A stretch of 64,000 bases of DNA from Plectrocnemia conspersa (Eukaryota; Arthropoda; Insecta; Trichoptera; Polycentropodidae). The stretch is taken from assembly GCA_009617715.1 (NCBI GenBank), contig VTFK01000009.1, positions 744,001 to 808,000 on the forward strand, written 5' to 3'. The notes beneath the pieces were generated by a model. The model was not told the origin of the DNA, did not search any database, and saw nothing but the letters and a program-made list of their open reading frames with translations. This document shows, piece after piece, positions 14,601 to 26,994 of the stretch (position 1 is the first letter of the stretch; each line of letters opens with the position of its first letter). A program made the translations under genes and the position numbers.

Positions 14601-15103
14601 CACAGAATCCTCAACAAATCGCCATCGCCATTCCCTCTTTTTATATAAAATATAAATAGTTTTCCACCTCCAGTTCAAAGGTAAGTTTAATATAAAACAT
14701 TGTGAAAAAATCCTATTGTACCGTGTCTTTAATAAAAAAATACTTATTATATAATATAATTTTAGAAACTTAAATATTGAATATTAGTTTAATTTACATA
14801 AACTGAAAGTTTACTATTAAAAAAATAAATTATTCTATCAAGCATTAAGTACACATTAAATAATTTATATTAACCTACTGTAGAATTTTATAGTAACACT
14901 GAAAACCTAGAGGTTAGTCCAAATTCTTTATAGTTCAACTTTATTATAATTTTATTAAAGCTTATAAACCACAAATTTTGTAGTGAATTGAAAAAATCTT
15001 TACAATTTGCTTTTAACAAAGCATTGTTCTTTGATCTTTTGTATTTAAGAAATTGTTAGGACTGTTCTAAATCACTACCATTAGTACTTCTACTAGAACT
15101 TTA
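11661..15103. other. No gene recognised apart from a mariner-like end
   Basis: 11,860-12,250 is GC-richer with small hairpins (GGGGTC/GACCCC near 11,981-11,999; a ragged palindrome at 12,016-12,055) and could be regulatory. A donor-like AAAGGTAAGTTT sits at about 14,676 next to a CCACCTCCAG acceptor-like motif, but no exon body is visible. Confidence 0.45.
12269..12320 (+). mobile_element. Mariner-like inverted terminus
   Basis: ACGAGGTCGGATCAAAAACT followed by GTTAAGACTTTTT resembles the ACGAGGTCTGTTCAAAAAG ends of mariner-family elements. No transposase text follows, so it may be a MITE or truncated copy. Confidence 0.35.
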
Positions 15104-15164
15104 GTTCAGCCGAACTAGCACTAAGTGGAGCTACCCCGAATCGACCGATGCGACCCTTATAAGT
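15104..15164 (+). repeat. 61-bp GC-richer repeat, copy A
   Basis: Pairs with 15,590-15,650 (52 of 61 identical by eye). The core CCGAATCGACCGA is exact. Similarity continues weakly some 40 nt upstream. Family unknown. Confidence 0.65.
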
Positions 15165-15221
15165 AGCAAAATACTTGTTAGAAGGAACATAAAAATAATA
15201 TTTATGTGTCTTTAACAAAAA

Positions 15222-15255
15222 CGTTAATGAATATCTACACAGATATCCATTAACG
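15222..15255. repeat. Near-perfect 15-bp hairpin
   Basis: Arms CGTTAATGAATATCT and AGATATCCATTAACG (14 of 15 paired) around a 4-nt ACAC loop, lying between the two 61-bp repeats. Confidence 0.75.
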
Positions 15256-15589
15256 GTATTTATAACGGTGCCAAGTAACTTTTAATAATACCGTAAAACC
15301 TTTTGTTAGCATTAAAATAATTAGTGTTAAATATTTTTGCCAGCAAACCACGTTGCCAAATATACAGGATTTTAATATACCTGAACACTGTTACACGCAC
15401 ATTTATTGACAAAACTCAAAAGTCTGTTTCACCCTAAATCATTTTATTGGGCAAAAGGTAAGGAACTAAAAGAGACTGCGGACTTTTTCTCATTCTTTGA
15501 TTGTATACATATAAACCAGAACACTACCGTTCTTAATAACTTCCACCAGAACTTTTGTTCCACTTCGCTTTCAACTTGGAATAACGAGA

Positions 15590-15650
15590 GTTCAGTCGAA
15601 TTTGTACTAAGCTGAGCTACGCCGAATCGACCGAGGCGACCCTCATAAGT
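15590..15650 (+). repeat. 61-bp GC-richer repeat, copy B
   Basis: Direct repeat of 15,104-15,164, 486 bp away. Overlapping open frames on both strands (15,406-15,665) show no recognisable domain. Confidence 0.65.
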
Positions 15651-18600
15651 TTGAGCAGTTACCATGAATCTACAATATTTTAAATCGACATTTATTTTGC
15701 TTTATTTAAACTGAAATCATTTTCTGTTATTCAATGCTTGAGGATATATTTTTTTAAACAAAAAAAGTTAGAAATATTCGCCCTGTTTTATCATAAAGAT
15801 TTGTTTGCAGTATATTTTAAGTTTATTTTTAGTTAAATACAATAATAGAAATATATGTTTTAACATCATTTAATTTTTTTAATTTGTAAATTAAAGATCG
15901 CGTTCAATCTAATCAAGTTGACAATATGTCTTTTTTAAAAAAAAATACAATTTAAAATATGTTTGCCTTAAGGTAAGTAAATATTTAAAGAAGAAGCAAA
16001 TAGCCAAATATATATTTAAAGCTTTCATGAAGCTCACCCTCGTAAAATTATTTATAACTTTTCACAATAGGTCCATTGTCCCCAAAACTTCAATTTCCCC
16101 CGATCGAATTCACCTCTATGAATTTATTATTGTCCGTAACGCTTTTATTTTGGTAACGATTAAAATATTGCGGCACGTATGTATACAAGCCGACTAGGGC
16201 CAATTAAATATTTATATATGGCAACACCATTCATCGCCGCAAAGTCTCGTACTAGCGTACAAAATATAATATAAAGTATAATGTGTGTTTTTTTTCTTCT
16301 TCAACGAATCGATATTCATAAACGCGCAGTCAAATGGGTCACGTCACTGTTTTCTTTCTACCAAAAAAATTAATAGAAATAATAATAAACTTTTGTGTAT
16401 ATGGCAACACTACGGTCGATATCGTGTTGTGCTGCTTTTGTTGTATTAAACGTAACGTACTAGAAACAAAGACAGTGCGGCACGACCGAAATACTCGAGA
16501 GCGAAATTATTAATAAATCAACGGTCGATAGAGTATCGGATCAATTTTTAACGTTGGCAACTCTGACGATTGGCGAAATGACAAAACTTGTGCGCGCGAC
16601 GCAGTTTTTGTGCGTTTATAATTTTTTAGGTTACTTTTTGATGTAATACGTTTCAAAATAAATAACATTGTACTATGAGATTCTGCAATAATCATAAAAT
16701 AATTCGATTGATATGTTACATTATGCGCTGATATTTTTTTAGTTTCTCCTAATTTAAAACATTATGTATGAGATCTGTATGTTCTAAGAATATATTGCTA
16801 TCTAAGCACTCGTGTCTTGTAAATGGTAAATTTATTATGATTAAGTCATGCTTTAATATATACTACATAATTCAGTTTTAGGTGTGAATAAGCCGACAAC
16901 TCGAGATGTATTAAATTATTTTCGGTTTAAGCTCATATGTCTTTGCTGTAAATAATTAAATATCAGCTTTTTTCAATTTACTAATAATTTTTTGAATAAT
17001 TCATTCTGTATGGAATAATTTAATAACTGTGTTTCATATAAAATAAATATAAATTACAAAAGCACTGAATGTGTTTTGCACAAAACGTTTACCTTGTCAA
17101 CTTATTCACATCGATATCTTAACGTCAAGCTTTTTAATAATAAATACAAACATAACATAAAACTACTGTTATTTTTTTTCAAGTTTTCATAATAGATAAT
17201 TTTTAATATGTACTTTTGACTTTATCGATTTTTTAAATTTGTATTAATTAGTAGAGCACTTTATATAATTGCGAATTTTTATTACGATTGTTTTATAGTT
17301 TTTTCAACTGTCACCCTAAACTTACATGTCAAGCTTTTTAATTACTATAAACATAAATTAAAACAATTGTAGTGTTATTTAAAAAAAAATATGCTAAGCA
17401 TCTTGAGAGTTAATTATGTTATTTTTTATAAATTTTAATAATAGAAAATTTTGAAATGTGTACTTTTTTTTACTTTATCGATTTTCTAAAATAGGGCACG
17501 TAATAATATTGTGACATAAAAATCATTATATTTGACTTTACTTTTAAAATTATTATTATAATTTTTTTATTATTTATTATTCACATTAATTCACATTTAT
17601 CACTAGAGCACTTTAATTTAGTTAAACATTTTAACGATTTTTTTTATAGTTTTTTAAATGTTTTTTTAATATAAACATTAATTTAAAACCGTTGTTATTT
17701 ATAAAAGCGTTTTATTTGTAGTTTTCTCTATTCATTTTCAACTTTATTTATTATTTTTAAATTCTAAACATACACTAAAAATTTTATTGATTTAAAAAAA
17801 AATTTAAATATATATTTTAGAGTTTAGAATTTTTAAATATATATTTATTTGCAACATCCATCTTTTAAATTCGTATAAGCATGTGCAAAAGTGACAGTGT
17901 AATAGTTTGTAGTAAATTTTAAATAAAAAAATATATAAAATAAGTATAATAAATCCGTTTTTTATTTACAACAATAAAATAGTTATTTTTTTCTATATTT
18001 TTAACTAGTTTAGGGCCTTTAATTGTTTTGCAAGCATTAACATATTATTACCCTAGGGTGAGTTTAAGAAACGATTTCAAAAATAAGCTTATAGCTATAA
18101 TAAAAAATGGAATACAAAAATAATAAGCAAACATTACATATATAATATAGTTCTTTGTACAACTGTATTTATAGTTAAGTGATGTCAGCTGTTAGCTTCA
18201 ATACACATATTTTACAAATATGTTTTGTTTGTTAGATTATTTATATGTTATTTTTATTGGTTTTAGCTTATCAATAAGAAAGCAATGAATTTCATTTTTA
18301 AATCACTACAATTTGAAATACACAAAATCTCATGGTAATGTTTATTCGTTTATATATTGCAATTAAAATTTTAATAACATCGTTTAAATAGTTTTTTTGG
18401 ACAGATTTAATTTTACTTTTTAATCGAACTTGTGATTCTATAAGTTGTTTTTAAAAGAGGGTTATGTTTTTATTAGTTAAAACATATGTATAAATATAAA
18501 TTTTACTTATATCAACTTATTCAGATAATAACATTAAATTTAATCCTAGATCTAGGATCTTAATCTTAATCTCTATTTTTTTTAAATATAATCATATCAT

Positions 18601-19599
18601 TTCGAAATAAAAGCTATTTTTTTCGGATGTGTAAAATCTGTGATTTTTAAAATATTATATAATGTTCCTAATTCTAAACAAATGTTGCTTTAATTATATG
18701 GATTTAGTCAAGTTTGATATATATTATATATATGTACATATACAATATATTCAATCGTTATTTATTAAGATATTAAATAAAATATTTATTAGACATTTTA
18801 AACTCATTGCAAATTTAAAGTATAGAATATTTAACTTTAAGTCTTTAGAAGCGTATCCTAGGAGACACACACACATAAATAATAAACGAGCATAATTACT
18901 GAAAATGGCGCAATCGATACCAAACATAGTTCGAGCGCGAGCGAGCGCACCGCATTCTTTGTTTGTTTCCACCACTTTTTTCCATCCAACTACCCCCACA
19001 ACACAACATTAACAATTTTACCATTATGTAAAAATATTCCACATGAAAACCTAAATCTGAATACATTTAAAAATATTGTTAGCATTTAAAAAAAACAGGG
19101 TCAAATAAAAACCCTAAATTTTTGCAAAAGAGTGTATGGAAAACGTATGTGGATATTTATGTAATGCTAAAGTTATTTTAAAACATAGTTAAGATCAAGG
19201 ACATAAGTAAATAAAAATACAATTCAAAATCTAGCATTTAAAACTACGTTCATATTAAACGATGTAACACTGAACGTTGCACTGTTATGTATGGTTGTTA
19301 TTTATATTTTGCGCTAAATGTGCACTCCTTTTTTGTGACCAAAGCAATTGCATATATTTTTTTTTCTTAAAAGTTAAAGTATATAGTATGTATATATATA
19401 AAAAGTATACATGATATTACTTTTACAGCTTTTAGTTTAAGAACCAATATGTAATTGCCAAATACTGAGACAAATACCCAGATAACCAACATTTTTGTTT
19501 GTAAAATAATAGCATGTAGCCAAATTAATAAGTGAATCGCTAGTGAAAAACTTATATATTAATAATGACTTGCCGTCATTGCAGTCCTAAGCTTGATAT
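15651..19599. other. No gene recognised
   Basis: AT-rich. 16,200-16,620 is somewhat GC-richer, with repeated ATGGCAACAC near 16,218 and 16,401. No coding text seen. Confidence 0.5.
18895..19010. promoter_or_regulatory. Short GC-richer block with YY1-like motif
   Basis: GAAAATGGCGCAAT (YY1/Pho-like AAAATGGCG) is followed by GAGCGCGAGCGAGCGCACCGC, then a C-rich stretch. It resembles a small regulatory element; nothing coding is recognised. Confidence 0.22.
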
Positions 19600-20270
19600 T
19601 TAATAAAAACAGCGCGTTAACGACATTTTTTTTTTATTTAAACAAATAATTAATAGGACACATTTTACCATATGCTTGCTAGGTGTGGAGTAATACCAGT
19701 AGCACTACAATATTAAGTAAAATCAATCACAAAAATATATTAAAAATGTCAACATTAGAAGATACTATTAAAATATTTTACGTAAATACACTTTACCACA
19801 TTTTGGATACTACAAAGTTTATCATATAAAAAAAACAATTAATTTTACTCTTTTCAACATATGCTCGCTAGGTGTGTAGTATCACAAGTAAACATATTTC
19901 TTACAAAGCTATAAAAATAATTTAAAACACGCATTTCTTATTTATATTTAAAATCTTTATAATAAGAACGTGAGCAAATTATGTTTACACTTGAAAATAC
20001 TATAAAAATATATGACGTAACAATAATACCCCACAAATTTATTATTTGAGATTAGTTAATCAGATTTAAAAAAAATAATATAGACAAATTTGACCACTAG
20101 CTCAACCAAATTAACAGTATAGTAATTTTTAAATTTGCTTTAAATGTAGGCCTTTGACCATTATTTAATAAAAATTGCGTGTTAGTTACAAATATACAAT
20201 ATAAACAATTATTCGGACACACTTTAACAAATGCTTGCTAGGTGTGGAGTCACGTAAGAAGCACTATTTT
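19600..20270 (+). repeat. Cluster of a dispersed 30-35 bp repeat (three copies)
   Basis: TGCTTGCTAGGTGTGGAGT-like cores occur at 19,672-19,706, 19,861-19,890 and 20,231-20,265. A longer unit including TTTAATAAAAA-GCG-GTTA upstream recurs with about 556-bp spacing between the first and third copies. A fourth inverted copy lies at 33,764-33,797. Confidence 0.65.
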
Positions 20271-21239
20271 TTCTTAACTGCGAGTTATTACAAATACATT
20301 TTAGAAAACTTTTTAGTATACTATTTTTTCACTATAAAATACTATTATATGCACCATATTAAATCACTAATTGTACAGAAGCAGAAAAACACATTCCAAT
20401 TGTTCTAGATCATTAGCCAAATATTTTTTTTTTAATATTTTAATTTATTTGTTTTAATTCAAGTCAAGTCATTGGCAATAATTCAAGATTTATCCTAATA
20501 AATAAAATAAACATTTAAAAAAATGTATATTTATATGTTTAAATAAACTAAAATTCAATATTTCGTAAAGGATACTCCTGCCATATTCACGAATATTCAG
20601 TAACCATGTATATATATATACATACGTATATTTATTTTTCACTTGATGAAGAAAAAAATGTGTAAAACACAACGAACAATATTATTGTAATGGATCCATG
20701 TTTTGTTCTAATTTTCTATATATGACATTGGAACAGGATACTTCCTGAATATATAACAGTAAAAGCTTATTATTTGAATTAAATAGTGAATATATTAAAT
20801 AGGTATATAATCGATCACTTTGTAATTCATAAATGTAGAAATTATAACTCAATACACCAATCACTAAAATACAGTCCAAAATGTCTTGATTAGTTAATAC
20901 CGAAATACCGGTATCGAAGGCTCTACTGTACTGTGACAAAGAGAAGTATTTAAAACCCAAACTCAAAAGTATATGCGGATAGTTGCTAACCTGCCTTTGT
21001 TTCAAAAACATTTTCCTCAAACTACTCGCTTTTCACTATCACTTTTGAGTTATAACATAATAAAAAAAACTTTTCATATCTATAAAAAAAAGTCCATGAG
21101 ATAATCAACTTTCACGTTATTGTAATATAAGTTAAGAATGTGCGTGAAAAAACGTATCAATGTGCGCCTTCTTTATGATACATATTTGCTATAGTTCGTC
21201 TTTGTTTCGACCACTACCCCCACTCCCACGATCACTATA
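20271..21239. other. No gene recognised
   Basis: AT-rich. It includes a 112-codon minus-strand frame (20,682-21,020) rich in Leu, Tyr and Ser without a recognisable domain or splice context; probably chance. Confidence 0.4.
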
Positions 21240-21570
21240 ATATTTTTTTTAATCAAAACAATTTAATTCGTCGTCGAGTTTGAAGATGGTTTGCGTTACC
21301 TGTTCAATGCGGTCGGTGCGTTGTCGTAAAAAGTTTTTTGCGCTCGGACGCAGTGAACGGCCGTCGCGACGCTCGCTGTTGGCGCTCGGCGCACGTATGA
21401 CAGCGAAAAGGGAGTGGGGGCTGGAAACTTTCGTGCGCCACTGCGGCGAGCGCTACAGTGTATGTACGCGCCGGTGGTGGGGGTGTACAAGGCTTACGCA
21501 ACAGGCCATCGCGCATGCGCAAGGATGCGACGCCGGCGCCGGTGGATGGCGGGCGAGGGATGCGCCCATG
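21240..21570. promoter_or_regulatory. CpG-rich island with perfect NRF1-type site
   Basis: About 330 nt of GC- and CpG-dense DNA in an AT-rich surround. CGCGCATGCGCA at 21,510-21,521 matches the NRF1 (Drosophila Ewg) consensus YGCGCAYGCGCR exactly. Five or more overlapping frames are open on both strands, as expected from composition, and the longest reads as Arg/Cys-rich low-plausibility protein. Best read as a promoter or first exon of an unseen gene of either orientation. Confidence 0.4.
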
Positions 21571-21920
21571 CTTTTTATTTTATTTTTCAAATATGGAAAA
21601 TTTACAGAAATCGTGCACAGTAGGAATTAGAATTATTGTAAAGTTCTGTATAAAAAGGTTAAAAAAACAAAGAGAGCAGCACTATACGCACAATTTTTTT
21701 TTGAGGTTATGTGAACTGCTATTAGTGTCTCTGAAAAGTTTTGCGATTGTTATAAATATGTTTAAGGTAAAATGTAGCGAATATCAGACACACGTTAATA
21801 TTATAATTTTACAATTATAAGCTTTAAAATAAACTACATTTCAGCGCAATTATTGACTTTAAAATATATATTTATTTTTGTCCTGACTTGTATTCAAATG
21901 CAAATAACAAAAAAATCGTT

Positions 21921-22170
21921 ATTTAAAGAGTCAACCTTTCCGATTTTACTTGGGCAATTAAATAGAGCCTTGGCCATAATAATGGGGCATCCCTTAAAAC
22001 GGTGTGTAGCTCTTTTACAAGTGCATAGTATGACCGAAAATAACAAAAAATGCGTAATTTTGAGAGTTAACCGTTCCGCGTTCACTTGGGCAATTAAATA
22101 CAGCCTCGGCCATAATAATGGGGCATCCCTTAAAATAATATGTAGCTCTTTACAAGTGCATAGTATAAGC
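21921..22170 (+). repeat. Two-copy tandem duplication, period about 136 bp
   Basis: TGGGCAATTAAATA begins at 21,951 and again at 22,087, followed in both by GGCCATAATAATGGGGCATC and GTGCATAGTAT. An apparent 109-codon frame (21,853-22,182) spans both copies but changes frame between them, so it is a duplication artefact rather than a gene. Confidence 0.8.
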
Positions 22171-22337
22171 GAAATATTTTAGCAGGTAGTTTTAACTGTA
22201 ATTTTGAAAACTTAACAATGGAATTTGACGTTTTTTATTGCTCTACTTGATTTTTAAAATGGCGACCGTTATGTTTATTTGTCGTTATATTTTTTTATTT
22301 ATTATTGTATTTTGAATATTATATAAACATTAAAAAA

Positions 22338-23520
22338 ATGTCAAAAAAACGCGATTTAAGTGAAGATAAAGGACTCAATTAATCGTAAAAAAACTGTCCA
22401 AAATGCTTTGAAACGGTTCAACGAACGATTTAAAAAATGTAGAAGACAACGAAAAGGACTTGGTTCGTGAGTGAATTGAAAACGTCTTCAAAGCTATTTA
22501 GTAAACACATTAATTGTTCACGACACACTGTCCAAAATGCTGTGAAACGGTTCAACGAATATGTTACTTTTAAATCAAAGCCAAAAAACTGGAAGAAAAT
22601 GAAAAACAACTGCCCAGAAAAGGATCGAATCTTGGTTCTCCCTAAAAAATTGTCAAAATATCTTTAAAGCTAGCTGCTGAAGTCTCTGTAAACGGATGGC
22701 CATCCATTTCTTCGCGGACGGTTAGAAGAAGGCTCAACTATGTGGGACTTTGAGGTTATAAATCCCGACACAAACCGTGGCTTTCAGAAATAAAAATGCT
22801 CGAAGGTTAGAATGGGCCCGAAAACACCTAGATTGGACATTGATTAAATTAATATTGGTTAATATAAAAAATATTAAGTTTTTAATGCATATTTTCTAAC
22901 GTATTTTAAAGTTTTTTGCACCCCTGGTGTAGTACACGTGCATCGAAGAGTCGGAGAATAGTGTCTAGCTGATTGCATAATACTTAAAGTATAATATTGT
23001 GGCGGAAGCGTTTAGTGTTGCATGGCAGCAGTAGGGGTAGGAAACCTATATATACTTGTGAGGGTAATATGAATTGTGACATTTATATTTCAATGTCAGA
23101 ATCCTACTGAAAAATATTTTTAAGCACTGACTACGCTACCGACCGATTCCAGTAAGAAAACGCTACATGCCATACTTTGCTTGCGGGGGTTGGTTTGAGT
23201 CAAATGGTTGGTTTGAGTCAGAATGGCCTACTTAGTCACCAAACCTAAATCCTATAAAGAATTTACAAAAGGAAAGGTGGCCCAACACAATCGCATATCT
23301 AAAATAGAGCTGCGAAAAAAATTGCGGATGGAATGGAAAAAATTATCTCCGTCCACCAAAAATAATTGCAGCTGTAATGAAAGCTAAGGATGGGCCTACT
23401 AAATAATAAAAATACGTATATAATTAACACTTTAAGCAACCTTGATGGGTTTTTTATTAATATTTTTACAATTATTTAAGATATAACACATTTATTGGGG
23501 TGCCTGTATTTTGTCAATTC
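22338..23520 (+). mobile_element. Tc1-like DNA transposon relic
   Basis: Cut-and-paste transposase remains on the plus strand in several frames. They include a helix-turn-helix part SRHTVQNAVKRFNE (22,515-22,560), NGWPSISSRTVRRRLNYVGL near 22,690-22,750, RLEWARKHLDWTLI (22,805-22,845), YCGGSV near 23,000, and SPNLNPI-like text near 23,240. A GGGGTGCCTGTATTTTGTC end-like motif lies at about 23,499-23,517. Internal damage includes a 33-bp direct repeat (22,393-22,425 and 22,527-22,559), an insertion at about 22,849-22,925 and an 18-bp tandem duplication near 23,190-23,225. Not functional. Confidence 0.75.
22849..22925 (+). mobile_element. Small insertion with a mariner/Tc1-style terminus inside the Tc1 relic
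   Basis: The transposase text stops after WTLI and resumes near 22,933. The intervening AT-rich segment ends TTTTTTGCACCCCTG, typical of a Tc1/mariner inverted terminus. The opposite end is not clear. Confidence 0.35.
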
Positions 23521-23826
23521 TAAGATAAAACCGTTTCTCGACATAGCAGATGGATATTTTTTTGCAAAAGTCACATAAGAATTTCTATTTTAATTATAAA
23601 AAATGTGATTAGGGCGAAAAATTGGATGATTTTATAGTTCACTGTTAATTATGTGGATTTTAAAAGATTATTACTATGGCACGAGTATTTTAACAATAGC
23701 CAATAGAAATTTATCAAACTTTAGTATAGAAGCTTGGAAACCCGACTAGAAAAGACACAAATAAGCATTGCTTCAACTGACCTTTGTTCCACATCTTCTT
23801 TTTGTTCAAGCTTTCTCAGTTCAAGT

Positions 23827-23876
23827 CAGCGATACTCAACATGCGGCCTGGCAAGCTTTTATGTGTGGTCCAACAC
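23827..23876 (+). mobile_element. hAT-type terminal sequence
   Basis: CAGCGATACTCAACATGCGG followed by CCTGGCAAGCTTTTATGTGTGG is the characteristic end of hAT elements carrying ZBED/GTF2IRD2-like transposases (CAG-GATACTCAAC-TGCGGCC). It lies in the same orientation about 1.3 kb upstream of such a transposase relic. I could not find the opposite terminus. Confidence 0.55.
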
Positions 23877-23989
23877 TGGTAATCGTTATCATATTCATCT
23901 GTAATTGTTTACAAAACTTTGAGTTGCACTAAAACAATCGCTCACTTGGACGAGTAGGAATAACTCCTCACCACAACTGGTTCTGATTT

Positions 23990-24066
23990 CCAGGCCTGCC
24001 GAGAGAATGATGGGGAGAGGGGACAAATTTCCGGGGCTCGTTTTTCTTGAGGAGCCCGACTCTGAA
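23990..24066. repeat. GC-rich repeat-like block inside the hAT region
   Basis: CAGGCCTGCCGAGAGAATGA, a G-rich run, then GGGGCTCGTTTTTCTTGAGG AGCCCGACTCTG. Its composition contrasts with its surroundings and it resembles a widespread transposon-derived repeat, but I cannot name the family. Confidence 0.3.
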
Positions 24067-25139
24067 AAAATATCATAGCAAGAATATGTATAAAAAAAAG
24101 TGAAAACCGACCTCGAATAATGAATATGGACTAAACTACAGTTGTTTGAGATGTATGTACTGATGTATTCCAGATATAAGCTCTTTCGGCCATTTTTATA
24201 CATACAAGAAATAAGAGGAGCGGAACATTGCCTTCAAAAGCACACACTTTCTATGTAGTATGTACTTTTACAATAGACATTATTATTCAAAAAGAACAGA
24301 TTGTAGATTTTTGACACGGCTCTGTTTGTGTAAAAATTTTTTTTGCAAAATATTGTTGATTTTATAGCTTTTGAATGTTTAAAAAAACATTAGACATAAA
24401 AGGAAATATTTAACGAATGTTAATTAGTAGGGGTAAATTTAAGTATTCGATCTGAAAATTCAGATTGAATACATAAGGAAGAAGCAAAGAAATAGCAAAA
24501 AATCGACAACAGCACCAGCTGAATTATATAAATTTAATTTGACAACTCGATTTAATATAACAAAATAAATAAAAAATGCATTCAGTTTCATGTGGTTATT
24601 CCTAAAGGATAATATAGAAAAAACAGTCTCGAATTTACCCCGAAAATATGTTTTAAAACATGTCATTTCAGTAAAATCATATCGAAATACATCTCTACTA
24701 GTAGATATACATATGTATTTACCAGTGAAAATATAAATGATCTGGCAGGTGATGGTAAAATAATAGAATTTCAACCATTTTATATGTACTAATATATATA
24801 TATTTACATACTATTTATTGCCATTATTTATTGCCATCCTATTTTATAAATATTACAGTGAATGTGTATTTATTAATATATACCATGGAGGGGCTAGAAT
24901 TATAAATACTGGGACCCTTGAAATTAAGAATCACTTCAACTTTCAACAATAATAATATTTTATTTGCTAAATAAATAAAGTGAAAATGTTTTAATTAAAA
25001 AAAAGCGTTTGTCGATACTATACCACGTAAGAAATCATTTAATGACACTTATCCTTGCAGTTGCTTAAGATGTAAAAAGTTAACTTTCTTTGAGAAGTCT
25101 TTGCAACTATAACAAAATATTATTTCAGTGGTGATATCA

Positions 25140-26520
25140 CAAGATGTAGCGGTGAAAGTATCTGAAAAATAAAATAAAATGTTTTATTAATGCCTCCAAA
25201 GTATTGTTTGATAAAATATTATCGAAAATTAATAAAATGTAGCTCTCAGATTCCACATGGGATAGACTCATTGAAGATATTGCAAAATTCATTTTTGATC
25301 GTATCGTAGAAGATTTGCAACATTGTAAGTATTTTTGTTTGGCTTTGCATTCTAAATAATACCGACATTTCGTTAGATATTGCACTGAAGTTAATTTATG
25401 ATTTTTTTAATTTCTTCTTATAAAGCATCAAACCAAAGGCTCAGATTATCTTGATATTGTTAGTCCTTTTCTAGATATGAATAACATTGATATAAAAAAT
25501 GGTTTTTGTTTGGACCGATGGATGTCCTTCTTTGACTGGATCTAAAAAAAATATTTAGTTCGCTATTAAAGAAGAAATACAATTTAACAAATTTCTTATT
25601 ATTTCACAGATTTTTTTTCAGCACGTATTTCCATAGGCGAAGTAGATGCTGTGATAAAAACCGTCATATATATATAATGAATTATATCCGAGCATAAGAA
25701 CTAAACCAACACAAAGTATTTCGGAAGAAATGGACAGTTTTATAACGTAGTTCTTTTACACACTTGTGCGATGGCTAAGAAGAGAGAAATGTCTGAAACA
25801 ATTTGATCCTTTACTATTTTTTTTTAAAAGAAAGCAATAAAATTTATAGAGAACTGAAAAATGGCGGACGGTAATGTATTTTAGCTTTTTTTTGAGACAT
25901 CACAGAAAAATCTGCCAAACTCAATCGTAGTTTACAGAGTAAAAATAAAATGATTTCGCAAATGGCGAATAAATTATTTGATTTTAAAGACAAAAAAACG
26001 TATATCGCGAAGAAATACAAACACGAATAAAACCTAAACAAAATGATATTATTATTTCTTCGGAAAATTATATTTGTAGTTCAAATTAAGAAATGTCTGT
26101 TGTTTTTAAAAAAAATATCTGATACTTAAAAACATAAAATATTGAACAACTAGCAGCATTAGGTTTTGATTATGCAACATTATTTTAAATATTCATAACA
26201 ATACGAATCTATGTATATGCAATTTTTATAAAAAAGAGGAAAACAGAGGACTATGTTTAATTTTGGAAACTGCTACCTAAAAATATATATGACTACAAAA
26301 ATGCCCACCTATTGTTCACATTGTTTGCCCTAACGTATATTTGTAAATCATCTTATTCTAAAATGAAATATGCGAATAATGCATATAGAAAATGGCTTAC
26401 TGATTAGTGATTCTCGCTCTGATGATGTATTAAGAGTAGCCTGTACCAATCAGGAACACGAATTGTCTAAAATAGTTTATCTTAACGTCAGACATTACGT
26501 TAATTAAAAAAAAACAAACG
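25140..26520 (+). mobile_element. ZBED/GTF2IRD2-like hAT transposase relic (C-terminal part)
   Basis: Broken plus-strand coding text of a hAT transposase. Segments are LSDSTWDRLIEDIAKFIF and DRIVEDLQHCKYFCLALHSK (about 25,235-25,350); VWTDGCPSLTGSKK (about 25,510-25,545); EVDAVIKTVIYI (25,640-25,675); a HTCAMAKKRE segment (about 25,760); FLDITEKSAKLNRSLQSKNK then MISQMANKLFDFKD (25,890-25,990); and ISDSRSDDVLRVACTNQE near 26,400-26,460. The order matches the family from the RNase-H-like fold to the C-terminus. Many stops and shifts; long dead. Confidence 0.7.
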
Positions 26521-26741
26521 AATAAAAATTTTTGAATAATATGAATACATTTTTATTTTTATGTATTTATATTTAAATATTTTTTCGTTTGTTATCCAAG
26601 AGCGATTTGGCCTAAAGCTGTAAATTTACATAGGTGTATGCATGTATAAACATGCCCATACAAAATGTACATTAGGACGGAATAGCGTAGTCTGTAAATC
26701 AAGAGAAACTGTCCTATAGTTTGTGTTTAAACAATTGATAT

Positions 26742-26994
26742 TGTTCCGACAATTTTACATATATTTATGCATGGCCGAATAAAAGTGTGTTATGGCCGTG
26801 CGTGATTTTTTGTGTATAAATAACCTGAAGGCGCCTCAGCTGTCACGGCGTATGGTCGTGCGTCAGCAAGGATTCTGAGGATGTAAACTCTGATAATAAA
26901 GCATTTCTATAGTTAGAGGCGTTTAATTCCGTCGAGAGACGGTGGTCCTTCGAGAAGAAAAGACGGCCATCTCCAAAGGGGAGAGGTCGCAACA
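26742..26994 (+). mobile_element. Solo LTR with 5-bp target site duplication
   Basis: A 253-bp segment begins TGTTCCGAC and ends GTCGCAACA (inverted termini, 8 of 9 matching) and is flanked on both sides by GATAT (26,737-26,741 and 26,995-26,999). Inside are a TATA box (TATAAATAA, 26,815-26,823) and a polyadenylation signal (AATAAA, 26,895-26,900) in the expected order. No internal retroelement sequence is present. This is the signature of a solo LTR left by LTR-LTR recombination. Orientation is set by TATA and AATAAA. Confidence 0.85.

Noticed and set aside
14640..14690. Microexon-like TTCAAAG between CCACCTCCAG and GTAAGT
   Set aside because: A 7-nt exon with no flanking coding context cannot be supported.
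20682..21020. 112-codon minus-strand frame
   Set aside because: No domain, no splice or start context, and AT-driven amino acid use; plausible by chance, though not excluded.
21280..21630. 116-codon frame in the CpG island
   Set aside because: Several frames are open on both strands at once and the peptide is Arg/Cys-rich without a domain. Treated as a composition effect.
21853..22182. 109-codon plus-strand frame
   Set aside because: It spans two copies of a tandem duplication, read in different frames (GHPLKRCVALLQVHS versus GHNNGASLK), so it is not a selected protein.
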